The notes beneath the pieces were generated by a model. It did no database searches. It had not been told where the DNA came from and saw only the letters and a program-made list of their open reading frames with translations. From Mantis religiosa (taxonomy: Eukaryota; Arthropoda; Insecta; Mantodea; Mantidae): a stretch of DNA of 64,000 bases. The DNA lies in assembly GCA_030765055.1 (NCBI GenBank), contig JAUKNK010000152.1:2708475-2772474 (forward strand), given 5' to 3'. The translations under genes were made by a program, and so were the position numbers. Every line of letters begins with the position of its first letter. Position 1 is the first letter of the stretch. Shown here piece by piece: positions 51,982 to 62,160 of the stretch.

Positions 51982-52205
51982 TGTTTGGTGCTTGTAGTAG
52001 TGACACATGCATTTGAATTAAATTCGTTTCCAATATTTGCCCCGCGACATCTTTCTCTTTTACATTCACTGCATCTGTCCTCTTATTTTCCACGATATAC
52101 TTACACTTCGTCACCATTTCAATTAACAATTCTTTCTCCGTCGATGAGAAATTTGTCTCACGGCTTTATTTATGATTTTGTTCATCCGCCATTTGTGCAG
52201 ACGAA
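51982..52205 (-). pseudogene. Myb/SANT-like DNA-binding ORF fragment of the Harbinger element
   Basis: From an ATG at about 52193 (MADEQNHK), then a stop, then STEKELLIEMVTKCKYIVEN and KRTDAVNVKEKDVAG, matching the Myb/SANT-like module (K-ELL-E-V-K-Y-VIENK-TDA-KEK) carried by the second gene of Harbinger elements. It is cut at 51982 by the PLE. The partner protein assists transposase in intact elements. Confidence 0.6.
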
Positions 52206-52342
52206 AATGAAAACAAAAGCGCATTGCAGCTCATCCATAGCCTTTCTATAGCTGTGATATTTACAAGTTTCTTGGCGTTAACACAGGTTTGTTAACATTT
52301 TCAGAAAACAGGTTGGTGAAATGCGCGAAATTTAACATTAGA

Positions 52343-53797
52343 ATAGAATAGAATCTTTATTCTCACATAACGTTTACATTGTAAGCCTAGCTGGTAAACT
52401 GGTGAGTCGTCAAGTTATACATAAAAGAAATTTAAAAGAAAAACTAATTCTAATGTATATGTACATAAATTATCATTACAAGTAATGCAGTAGTTATGAT
52501 ATTGTGTCATCCATGAATTCCTGTATGGAGTAATATGTCTTATGTAATAACAGATCTTTTACACTTTTATTAAATAGTTTCAGAGTTTTTATTTCTTTGA
52601 GTCGTTGAGGTAATTTATTGAATATTTTTATACCCATATAATAGGGTGTTTTTTCATATAATGTTAATCTATGCATGGGGTATTTTATGCTGGACTCTTT
52701 CCGAGTGCCGTAATGATGACGGTTTTGTTTTTGGATAAGTTTCTCATAATTTTTATATACATAGGTGGATAACTCTAAAATATATACTGAGGGCATTGTT
52801 AGAATTTTTAATTTTTTGAATAGTGGTTTGCATGAATCTTTAAAGTTAGCATGTAACATTATACGTATTACTTTTTTTTGAATTTTAAAAACAGTTTCCC
52901 ATCCCGATGCATTTCCCCACAATATTATACCATAGGCCAAGATCGAATGAAAATAGCTGTAATATACAATTTTTTTTGTTTCTATATTCATCATATTTGT
53001 CAGGCATAACATGTTATAGCAGGCCGAATTCAATTTTTTGGTTATATGTTCAATATGGATATTCCATTTTAAGCATTCATCTATGTGCATTCCTAATATC
53101 TTACTATAACCCTTTATTGTAGAACTATTATTATTGTCTACATTATCTTGTTTCCGATTAGCATTAGCAGCAGTTTTAAATTGTATAATACTAGTTTTTG
53201 TTTTATTTAAGCTCATACCATTATCAGTGAACCATTTGTCTAAGTTATTTACTGCACTGCTTATATCAGTTTGCAAACTATTATGACTTATATTTTGTAA
53301 AATAACTGATGTGTCATCTGCATACAATATTGGATACCCATTTATACTTTGAGGTAAATCGTTAGTGTAAAGTATATAAAGCAGAGGACCCAGCACAGAG
53401 CCTTGCGGTACACCACTGGTATTTTCTCTCCATTTTGATTTATAAATTCCAGTGCTACATTTACTAATTACACTTTGTTTGCGATTAGACAGGTATGAAT
53501 GAAACCACTTTAAGTTTTGAATTTTTATATTATAATATTCAAGTTTTTTTAAAAGATTTTGATGACTTACGCAGTAAAAGCCTTCGAAATGTCACACATT
53601 ATTGCAGCAGTATTTTTTTGTAAATCTAAATTTAGTGCTATTTCATTTACTATTGTGGTTACAGCTGTAATTGTTGATAAATTTTTTCTAAAACCATGTT
53701 GGCAATCATTTAATATTTTATTTTTTTCCAAAAAAGCTTTTAATCTAACATATACTAATTTTTCTAAATTTTCTAGTTTTAGTGCTGTGACAATTGT
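52343..53797 (-). mobile_element. LINE-D, 5' truncated, inside the Harbinger element
   Basis: Minus strand from LENLEKLVYVRLKAFLEK at the right to a TTCTA-type tail at the left. Adjacent Harbinger DNA is found on both sides (GAAATTTAACATT left, ACGTTGCATTTGTTAAC right). AATAAAGATTC near 52355 serves as 3' end. The same tail occurs at 6338. Confidence 0.8.
52494..53797 (-). pseudogene. LINE-D reverse transcriptase
   Basis: NDCQHGFRKNLSTITAV and CDISKAF, then one lost base at about 53567 (TTTTACTGCG where TTTGACTGCG would keep the frame), then GVPQGSVLGPLLY and the catalytic YADDT (residues 25-29 of the 300-codon frame starting 53396), FTDNGMSLNKTKTSI and the thumb and C-terminal region to MDDTIS. 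Only this one frame break was noticed, so it is fairly young. No endonuclease because of 5' truncation. Confidence 0.88.
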
Positions 53798-53851
53798 TAC
53801 GTTGCATTTGTTAACGTCGATTTTAACGTCTGTTGGTGAAATCGGGCATAA

Positions 53852-55020
53852 GTGTATTGCACCCAAATGTTAAGAAATAGAATTGATTATAGTGCATTGC
53901 CATTAATTTGTGTCCAAATTGCTTTCTCATCCTTAATAAAACATACGTTGTAAGACTGTCCTGATTATTACGCATTTGGTCTACACTCCCTTAAAGAGCG
54001 TAATTACTGTAATTGTTTCCCAAACCCACTCTTTGAAGGCAAGGAGTTTCTAATTCTCTGAGTGATGTTCATCTCTTATAAAGACAGAAGCTCTGTCCAG
54101 GCAATTATTTCTGGACTACAGCAGCATCTTGTCAGGAAACAGGTGGAGCATTTGATGAAAGAAGTTACAGCTCAACCAAAACTATAGGTGATCAATACAC
54201 TGAGAAATGAGTTCCCAATATCATAGTGTTCCTACAAAAACAGGGGCTACTAGCTAATCAGAACATTCCAGACAACTACACAAAACTACTATCTGGTTAA
54301 TGATTTCTTCTTAATGATACATAAAATGTTGATGTACAAGAACTGCCTGTAAAAAGTGAAACAGTGATCATGAATGGAATATTTAAAGTGATTCTGTCTA
54401 ACTTCATGCAACTTAGGTTTAGAAGACCAGAGAACAAAGACTGGTGGAATGTATCAATCAGAGCTGAAAGGCATCAAGTGAAATTTTGAAGGAAAAAAGG
54501 ATGAAAGTTATTACAAAGTATTTGATTAAGATGCATCAAATGGCATGAAAAGAATTAGGTCATGCTTCTTGTAAGTAAAATTGCTGCCGCACATAATGAG
54601 TTTGGGGAAGAAAAGTATTAAGTCTATTGTGCTACCGTTCAATATTGTTTCATTACTTCATAATAACTGCACTGCTAAACTCTGTCACTTGGTTTTGTCG
54701 CTTACCTGCTAACCAGGACTACTGGTTTCACCATCTCACTTAAGAGGAAAAGAAACAATTCTCTTCACAAGGCCTATGTGATTGAATAAATATTTATTTC
54801 TTAACATAAAAGTTGCATAATATGTAAGGTATTTCTTTACAATTATAGCATTTAAATGTAGCAGCTTCACCACAAGTATTTAAAAAAAAATAATAAAAAC
54901 CCATCAATGCAGTATTATTATAACTTATTACTACAATTATAATAATCTTTATAATATTAAATTTCTTTAATTTTAGGAGTTGCATTGTCTCTGTTCCCCC
55001 ATTATATAACACCAGGTTAT
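53852..55020. other. Non-coding DNA
   Basis: No coding domain recognised; minus-strand frame 54794-55186 is AT-rich with no domain. Confidence 0.4.
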
Positions 55021-55026
55021 CTATAT

Positions 55027-55956
55027 TGTGACAAAAATATAAAACACGAGACGGAAAAGTCAACTCAACTCCTTTATTTGTCACCAAAATAGTTAACCAA
55101 ATGCTAACAATCACTCTGTCTTTTACACAGATAAACAGCAACAATACATCTCTTGAATATTTCTTTGTCTTTGTTGCTTGCACCAATTTGTACTATTGGT
55201 AATCTCTCTGATGTACACACAGGTTCACCTCTTACGCATCTCTCGATAAGGATGAGTTACCTGGATAAGGGTTTTTTCCAGGGTTTCCCCTTATCCTGAT
55301 GAACGAATATCGGATAACTGTAAGCTCCATGGACCCCACACTCATTTGAGCATCACTTCACCCATTTCATTCATTGTCCAATATGGCTTAACATTGGAGG
55401 ACGTAAATTACACCAAAAGAAAAAGAACATTTACACAGAGCTGCACACCAACCCTAGACACAACTACTCCAATATTCACTAATGAACAGCTTTAATGCCT
55501 GTTCCATACGTGCTGACTTGCAAACTGCTTCACTGTAGTGTTCCATGGCCTGCCAACAACATACCACACTTCTCTGCACAACTCAGCTGACCAACAGGTT
55601 CTTGAACTGCTTCAATGCTCCAGCTCCTCACCACGGAGCCGCACTCGTCAACATAACTCAAAAATCAAAACACACACAAACACTACACTACCAGGTCTTG
55701 TATCCACTTTTATGTAGTCCTGCTGGGCATGGTAAATCATTCCAATAATCAAATGTTCTCGAATTACATTCTGGAATAGTATTGAACATAGTTTTTGCAG
55801 TAATAAAACAACTCACTTTTAGTGTCAAAACATTAGCTAGTGGCTGCCCAGAAGGAAGTGCCCCTTTAGTGCCTCCAGCCAATAAATAACTAGGCAGAGC
55901 AATTCCTCAATTCTCCCTCAAAACCTACATGCCAGACCCGCAGTGACAGCAACATA
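55027..55956 (-). repeat. Possible solo LTR
   Basis: TGTGACAAAAATAT at 55027 with CTCCTTTATTTGTC (minus-strand poly(A) signal) resembles the layout of the gypsy LTRs here, and the stretch ends ...GACAGCAACA. ATAT precedes it, but the right side does not give a clean 4-bp duplicate. The dispersed repeat of 39440-39700 lies inside (55240-55405, inverted). Confidence 0.35.
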
Positions 55957-55960
55957 ATAT

Positions 55961-56355
55961 TTTGACTTTGTGGTTTTGTGAAATGAAAAGTCCAGGTTAC
56001 AAGCACTAAAAATGGCTCTTTATTTCCGTAGAAACACATTTTGGTCAACCTGACAGTCCAGAATTACGTCACATACACAATACAACTTGCAAGGTCATCG
56101 ACCCCACAGTTCACACAGCTGTTCACGCACACGAGTTCAATTAACAACTGTCCCAAGTGGCAGGCGGCGGTTCCTTTTATAGATTACTCACTATTCCGGA
56201 ATGTTCTCAAACAATCAAGACGGCGCTAGAAGAGGAACTCTCCAGAAATCCGTCTCCTCCCCACCGTTTCGGCAAGCTTTTATCTCCGCACTCCACTGTC
56301 CGTCTCTTTGAACTCATCGGCTGCGCCGCCTCGCCTCAACAGTGCGTTCGCGACA
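55961..56355 (-). repeat. LTR of gypsy element 3
   Basis: TTTGACTTTGTGG (first G lost) to GTTCGCGACA; minus-strand AATAAAG near 56020 and TATAAAAGG near 56172. Confidence 0.85.
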
Positions 56356-56379
56356 CTGCTCCGTCCTCAAGGCTGGTCT

Positions 56380-56886
56380 TCCCGAACAGCACCATCGTAG
56401 CGGGCCAGACGATCCAGGTGTACCACCAACGTTTTTCCTCGGGGCATCTTCTGGATGCGGTAGACCATGTCGTTAATCCTCTTCACCACCCGGTACGGTC
56501 CCTGCCACGGCTGTTGAAGTTTTGGGCAGCGTCACTTGGTCCGAGTAGAGCTATACAACAAGACCAGGTCAGCTTGCGGGAACCCTTGGCTGTTGGCTTG
56601 CCTGTAGTATCGGGTCTTTATGCGGTCACTCGCCATCTGGATGTTCTGACGAGCCATCTCGTGCATGTCGTGGAGACGGTCCACCAGGTCAGCACACCCT
56701 CTTTGGTCTTCGATTCCCATTGGGCCAAGGACGACTTGTATGCAGCGCTTCTGGGTGCGATGTCCTCCCAGGTCGACTCATCCCTGCCTCCACTTCCCTC
56801 AACAGTGGTCCCAAGTTGGCGTCTGCCGGCTGCTCCCTCCTCAGGCCTGCATTATTCCAGCCGTCAGCAGGCACAGCCGTGACCAC
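56380..56886 (-). pseudogene. Integrase C-terminus of gypsy element 3
   Basis: LRREQPADANLGPLLREVEA, then ADLVDRLHDMHEMARQNIQM, DRIKTRYYRQANSQGFPQAD and a GPYRVVK-type end near 56490. The DDE core is missing, as in elements 1 and 2. Confidence 0.8.
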
Positions 56887-57600
56887 ACTGACGTGACTAC
56901 ACTGACAGCTGCGGCACGCTCCTCTTCCACTCTTGTGGATTGACCAGACACTTCCGAGCAGGGTCTTCGGGACATGGCATCTGCGTTGCCGTGGCTCTTC
57001 CCTCTACGATGTTCAGAGGTGAAGTCGTACTGCTGCAGCCTCTGAAACAAACGGGCTGCCTGGCCTTCCATGCTGCTAATGTTGAGTAGCCATAATGGGG
57101 CGGAGTGGTCAGTCCTCAGGTGGAATGGCTGACCGTACAGGTACTTGTAGAAGTGCTCCACGGTCTTTACTAAAGCCAGTAGTTCTCGCCGGGTAACGCA
57201 GTAGTTCCAGTCCTCTCGTCACTGACTCCATTAGGCATTGGAAGGTAGCTGGTGTGTTGCAAACACAAAAGGGCATAACTGTGAACTGCCAAAGCCCTTG
57301 GCCTGTTGAGAATGCTGTCTGCTCATTGTCTTTCGGGTCCAGAGCTACCTGCCAGTAACCCAATTTCAGGTCCAGGGTTGAGAACCACTGTGCACCAGCA
57401 AGCGTGACCAGGATGTCGTCAATCCGGAGTAAGGGGAAATAGTCCTTCCAGCTCCCTGTAGTCCACGCAGAAGCCTAGCTCACCGTTCTTCTTCGTCACC
57501 AAGACTACAGGAGAACACCAAGTGCTATCAGACTCTTGAATCACTCCCCTGGTTCTCATGTCCTCCAGCATGTCCCATACCACCGATTGTTTCGCTAGCG
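56841..57600 (-). pseudogene. RT-RNase H of gypsy element 3, catalytic RT box deleted
   Basis: YRELEGLFPL, IDDILVTLAGAQWFSTLDL, GYWQVALDPKDNEQTAFST, WQFTVMPFCVCNTPATFQ, then MESVTRGLELL joins YCVTRRELLALVKTVEHFYK. Compared with 22403-25786, the segment holding YLDD and the RT connection (about 570 bp) is missing. RNase H follows with YLYGQPFHLRTDHSAPLWLL and DFTSEHRRGKSHGN. Confidence 0.85.
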
Positions 57601-57636
57601 GAATGCGTCTAGGTGATTACCAATAGGCCTGGCAGG

Positions 57637-58604
57637 TCAGTTGGCGATGCGATGGTGCACCTGGTCCGTGCGACCGGAGTCGTTACCTTGGCTGAAGACG
57701 CGCTGGTAACGTCTCAGCAGTTGTCGAACCTTCTCGAGCTGTTCTGCGTTCAGGTGGTCGGCCGTCCTCTCCAGTAAGCCTTGCAGCCGGAGCCCCAGGT
57801 GTTGCGTCGGCACCGGCTCCTGTGTCTTGTCGATTGATGTTACGCTGACCACGGGCTCGCACGTCCCCAACACCGTCCCGGCCTGGACGTCGTGATCGGT
57901 GTCTGTTAGGTTGAGCAGCCTCACCGGCACCTCCTCTCGGCACGGCAACAATGTCCTGGTTACACAAAGTACGTGCACAGGCGTCTTCTGGTCCAGCATC
58001 AAGTTCCTTGTTCGCTGGCCTTCCAGTCACACTGTCACCACCACCTCGCTTTTTGCGGAGACAACCACGTCTTCCCTCAGGACGATCCTGCACATTCCCG
58101 GGCGGTCTTCGGGTTGCCGGAGTAGGACCTCTTTCATTGAGCCGTAGGACCTTCCTGCCGACGTCGACCGTCGCCTCGTGGCTCCTGAGGGCATCCAATC
58201 CCAGTATCACCTCCTCAGCCACCTTCGCGACGAACACTCACGGACGCAGGGCACTCCGTCCCAAGGTCAACTGCAGCAGGGCCTCCCTCTCCACGGGCAA
58301 GATGTCGCCCGATGCCGTCATTAGCTGGTATGGTCGGCTCGGATTCCTCGACGGCAAACCCTTGGCCACGTCAGTTCTGATTATGGTTATGGCTGCCCCG
58401 GTGTCTACGAACAAGCGGCATGTCTTCCCTCTCACCCAACCGTCCGCGATGAGGATGACATCCATCTGTCGGCTGACGGCGCGCAGCGTCACTCGAGGAG
58501 ATGGTGTGGACGGCGCCGACGTGCTCCTCGCCACGCCTGGACTTACTCGTTCTTCCGGCTGCTCTTCCTTGTGTCGGCAGTCTCTCCAGGTGTCCCGGTT
58601 GTCA
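57637..58604 (-). pseudogene. Protease and Pol linker of gypsy element 3
   Basis: VTLRAVSRQMDVILIADGWV, LFVDTGAAITIIRTDVAKGL (catalytic DTG), MTASGDILPVEREALL, a frameshift near 58237, ILGLDALRSHEATVDVGRKV, then VRLLNLTDTDHDVQAGTVLG and LEKVRQLLRRYQRVFS, the stretch preceding RT. Confidence 0.85.
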
Positions 58605-59117
58605 ACAGTTATGTGCAGAGGTTCTACTCCCATTAGTCCTGGACCCGTAGGACCAAGGACCCGGGCCTCCTACCCGGGAGCGATGGATACTGCGGGGCTC
58701 TTTCCATAGGTCAGTACCTAATTTCTTAAAAGGCGCCCCCCCCCCTCCGCTGAGCACAACGTCAAGACGGGATGGAAGTGGATACGCCACTTTACGCCCG
58801 TCAACCCCGCAGGGAAGACTACCGAAAACCTCGGTGGGGCCGCCTGGTGATCTAGCACACCTTCTACTTCTGCAGGCGAGTACTCGGGACTTAATAGGGA
58901 ACCCTCTACCCCCTCCGGGCGGCCGTAGCCTGGCCGGAGGTACCCAATTCCCCGTGAGTGTCGGGAACACTGCCCCCTCGAGTCCAACCCAATCCGAACA
59001 ACTTCCCGACGGGAGGGGCTCGGTTGTTCGGCTCGAGGTTCCTCTAGTAACGTCAGAGGTACCACGAGTGCTAAGGGTCCGCAGCGCTCGCACCACGGCA
59101 GCTGAAGGGGACGGATC
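58605..59117. other. GC-rich 513-bp insert in the Gag zinc knuckle
   Basis: Compared with element 2, the reading CCGGTTGTC | CACACCCCC is split by unrelated DNA that is much more GC-rich than its surroundings (C-run at 58736-58746, many CCCGGG/CCGG words). No target duplication is visible. Open frames exist on both strands but no domain. It may be a structured non-coding retroposon or a LINE end fragment; identity unknown. Confidence 0.6.
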
Positions 59118-59182
59118 CCACACCCCCATCACACGCCACTAGGTCTTCACCGGCGTCCCTCGGCTGGTCTTCGGTCTCCAGT

Positions 59183-60005
59183 TTAGCGGATACTCCTGGT
59201 TCTCGACGCCGGAGTAGCCGTCACCTTGGCCGCCTTCATCTTCAATGCTACTGTTAGCGCTTCGTGGATGGTTTTGTAGTCGCCGAGCATTAGGCGCTGA
59301 CGTATCTCGACGTCTCGTACCCCGCCAACGAAGGTGAATGTGTCCTTGACTTTAGTTGGCTGCGGTAGGGTGCGGCCAAGCGGTGGTTCCCGAAGCGGTT
59401 TTCCAGGGCTTCCCAGATGTTCTTGGGCGCCACCGCTGTCTGGACCGCGTTCAGGACCTTTGCGGCCCGTCCCTGGAGGCTGGCTATTAGCTGTGTGGCC
59501 TCCTCCTCTGGTGACCACTTGTGCTTAGCCACTGTGTCGAACTGGCGGCGGAAGACTTCGAACGTATACGTAGTGTCCCATTTCGGTGGTTTCACGTGCA
59601 CAGATGTGTCGCGCCCGACGCGTTGGCCTTTAAATCTTTTATCCTTCTGCCGACGATGTTCTCCACCATGGCGTTCAGGGACTTAGTGTTGCTGTAGGCC
59701 TTTCCCTGCTGGTCGTTAACGCCGTTTGCCAGGTCTTCGACGCCCTCTTCCGCTTGTCCAGCTCCGTGACATCCTCCTTCACGCCGGTCAACTGCTCTTC
59801 AAACTTTGCGGCGAGGGGCTCATTCGCCGCTTTCATTTCCATGGTGAATTCCGTCATCTTCGCGGTCATTTTCTCGGCCAAATTGCTATTTGCAACTTCC
59901 GTCTGTTGTTAATTCGGTCATATTCGCGGTCATCGTCGAGGCCAAGTTGTTATTTGCCGTCTCCAGATTCTCTAGAATGTTTGCCAATGCAGCCTCCATG
60001 TCATA
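59183..60005 (-). pseudogene. Gag of gypsy element 3
   Basis: Coiled-coil words (LTGVKEDVTELDKRK, TMEMKAANEPLAAKFEEQ), then FRRQFDTVAKHKWSPEEE, ATQLIASLQGRAAK, WEALENRFGNHRLA and EIRQRLMLGDYKTIHEA. Frameshifts occur near 59335, 59600 and 59680, and the Gag middle (PGETLQELA) is missing. At the site of the TAG in element 2 this copy has TCG. Confidence 0.82.
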
Positions 60006-60026
60006 TGTCTGACGTCTGACATCAAT

Positions 60027-60428
60027 AGTGACTTAGTGGGTTTGTGAAATTAAAAGTCCAGGTTACAAACATCAAAAATTGCTCTTTGTTTCCGTAGAAA
60101 CACACTTTGGTCAACCTGGCAGTCCAGAATTACGTCACATACACAATACAACTTGCAAGGTCATTGACCACACAGCTCACACAGCTGTTCGCACACACGA
60201 GTTCAATTAACAACTGTCCCAAGTGGCGGGCGGCAGCTCCTTTTATAGGTTACTCACTATCCTGAATGCTCTCAAACAATCAAGACGGCGCTAGAAGAAA
60301 GACGAACTCTCCATAAATCCGTCTCCTTCTCCCTCACCGTTTCGGCAAGCTTTTATCTCCGCACTGCACTGCCTGTCTCTTTGAATTTGTCGGCCGTACC
60401 GTCTCGCCTCAACAATGCGTTTGCGACA
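60027..60428 (-). repeat. LTR of gypsy element 3
   Basis: AGTGACTTAGTGG to GTTTGCGACA, the diverged partner of 55961-56355. Confidence 0.85.
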
Positions 60429-60432
60429 ATAT

Positions 60433-61760
60433 AATGGGATTATATGTTATATCTTTCACCCCAGAAGTTAAGGTTTCCTTTATATTGGGTCCTATCTTTT
60501 GGGATATACTAACTGAACCGATTCTGGAGAGATTAAGACATTTAAATTCCACATCAGAAGTTATAGCGTATGCAAATGATCTGATGGTAATTATAGATGG
60601 GAATAATCGTAGAGAAATAGAAAAGAAGGCTAAGAATATCACTGAGACCTTGCAAGACTGGTGCAATGACGTAAAACTAACCATAGCATCCTCAAAATCA
60701 GCATACGTAGTAACGAAAGGTAAACTAAAGAGGAACCCAGTAATTAGAATAAACAATGCACCGATACCAAGAAGGCAAAGTTTCAAATACTTAGGTATAA
60801 TTGTCGACGAGAATTTGACTTTTAATACGCATATTGATTACATAAGACACAAAACTTCAAAAGTGATGGGAAAGTTGACGTCGTTGATTCAAAGGAATTT
60901 TAAATTACCCACTGATATCATCAAATTGTATCATACAAGTATTGCAGCTGGGATACGGAGCAAGTACATGGGCTCAAAGGCTTTGCAATAAAAGAAACAA
61001 AATGCTAATAAGAAGAACACAAAGACAGATACTTTTAAGGTATGCAGGCGGAACTAAGACCACCCCCACGATGGCTCTATTCGTAATCCTAGGGATATGG
61101 CCGATGGACTTCATCATAAGATATAGAGGTGCAGAATACTGGAGAAGAAAGAATAACCGGCAAAAAGTACGAGAAATAGTAGGTGTAGAATGTGAGACAA
61201 GGATGCAAATTAAAAGGACAATATTACAGGAATGGCAAAACGAATGGGACAGCATAGAGGAAGGACGTCGAGTTTATGAACTACTTCCAACAATAGAAGA
61301 AAGACTAAGGATGAGCCACTTCAAACCGACTAAAGGAATAATCCATTTTATTAGTGGACATGGACCTTATGCCACCTACTTTAAGAGGATAGGAAGACGA
61401 GCGACAGGTCTATGTACAGCATGCAGCATAGAGGACACACCAGAACACCAAATTTTCGAGTGTCAAGAGCATCGAGAAGTGGATAATTTGAGACAAGAGC
61501 TGCAAGGAAAGACAACATGGGAAATAATAAGAGATGCAGAGGAGTTCAATAAGTTAGACACAATAACAAACATCATTTCAACAAAAGCTTGGGAACAATA
61601 TATAACTTCTAAGAAATCGACACCAATGGAATTGGCTACACCTGCAACACTTCAACAAATAAGACGATCAACTAGACTCCAAAGACGAGAGATGGAAGGA
61701 AATATGAACATAGGAAGAGATCCAATTGAGGAAGCAACACCAGTAGGAGAAGAGGAATAA
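60433..61760 (+). pseudogene. R1-like LINE: end of RT and C-terminal CCHC domain
   Basis: Begins within RT: ILGPIFWDI, then AYANDLMVI (catalytic YADD changed to YAND), SFKYLGIIVDENLTFNTHID and VMGKLTSLIQRN. A frameshift between 60940 and 60990 leads into TTPTMALFVILGIWPMDFII, PTKGIIHFISGHGPYATYFK, and a zinc-binding CTACSIEDTPEHQIFEC. The long C-terminus with this CCHC resembles R1/LOA-group LINEs. Asp to Asn in the active site should abolish polymerisation. Confidence 0.82.
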
Positions 61761-62160
61761 AGAGATTTTGAAATTGAACATATCCATGAGTTGGGAGGAG
61801 AAGAGCTAACAAACCAACAAGGTGATATAGACTGAAATCGGACTGACTTGACAGCGATATATATATAATTGAAGAGAGAGACTAACTTGGAAACAAAAGA
61901 AAAAAAAAAAAAAATAATTAGGATAGTTAGGTTAGTTGACTGCAAAGTTTAGCAGTCACTTAGGTTATTGTTTCTGCAAACAATTAAAAGTTATTCTTAT
62001 AATTAATAAATGTATAAATGAAAATAAGAAATAGTTAAAAGGTTCCGATATAGAATCTAGGCATCGGAACATAAGAAAGCAGAGTTTTTTTTTTATTTTT
62101 TTTTTATTTTTTTTTTTTTTTTTTTTATTATTTTTTTTTTTTATATCTCAATCAAAACTC
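61761..62160 (+). other. LINE 3' UTR and homopolymer tail
   Basis: A-run at 61900-61915, hairpin GTTCCGAT...ATCGGAAC (62041-62070), then long T-rich runs (62084-62143). The hairpin just before the end could be an RT recognition structure. Confidence 0.5.

Larger units (their letters stand above)
45964..53848. mobile_element. PIF/Harbinger-type DNA transposon, host of nested insertions
   Basis: Ends TGCCCGATTTCACCAACA (45964) and its inverse TGTTGGTGAAATCGGGCA (ending 53848), flanked by TAA on both sides (45961-45963, 53849-53851): the 3-bp TWA duplication typical of PIF/Harbinger. Second, inner inverted copies GCATTTCACCAAC (46029) and GTTGGTGAAATGC (52312) lie inside. It holds a transposase relic (plus), a Myb/SANT-like ORF (minus), a PLE (46821-51971) and a LINE (52343-53797). 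Without insertions it would be about 1.3 kb. Confidence 0.85.
55961..60428 (-). mobile_element. Ty3/gypsy element 3, decayed, internally deleted
   Basis: LTRs 55961-56355 and 60027-60428, target duplication ATAT (55957-55960, 60429-60432). Minus-strand interior: Gag, knuckle (split by a GC-rich insert), protease, RT (catalytic box deleted), RNase H, integrase end. It has many frameshifts and diverged LTRs, so it is older than elements 1 and 2 but of the same family. Confidence 0.88.

Noticed and set aside
54794..55186. 130-codon minus-strand frame
   Set aside because: AT-rich, Ile/Val runs, no domain or splice context.
56157..56882. Plus-strand frame of 241 codons
   Set aside because: Antisense of the integrase fragment and LTR of element 3.
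57951..58709. Plus-strand frame of 252 codons
   Set aside because: Antisense shadow of element 3 protease.
58602..59132. Minus-strand 176-codon frame in the GC-rich insert
   Set aside because: High GC makes long frames likely; no domain, and frames are open on both strands.
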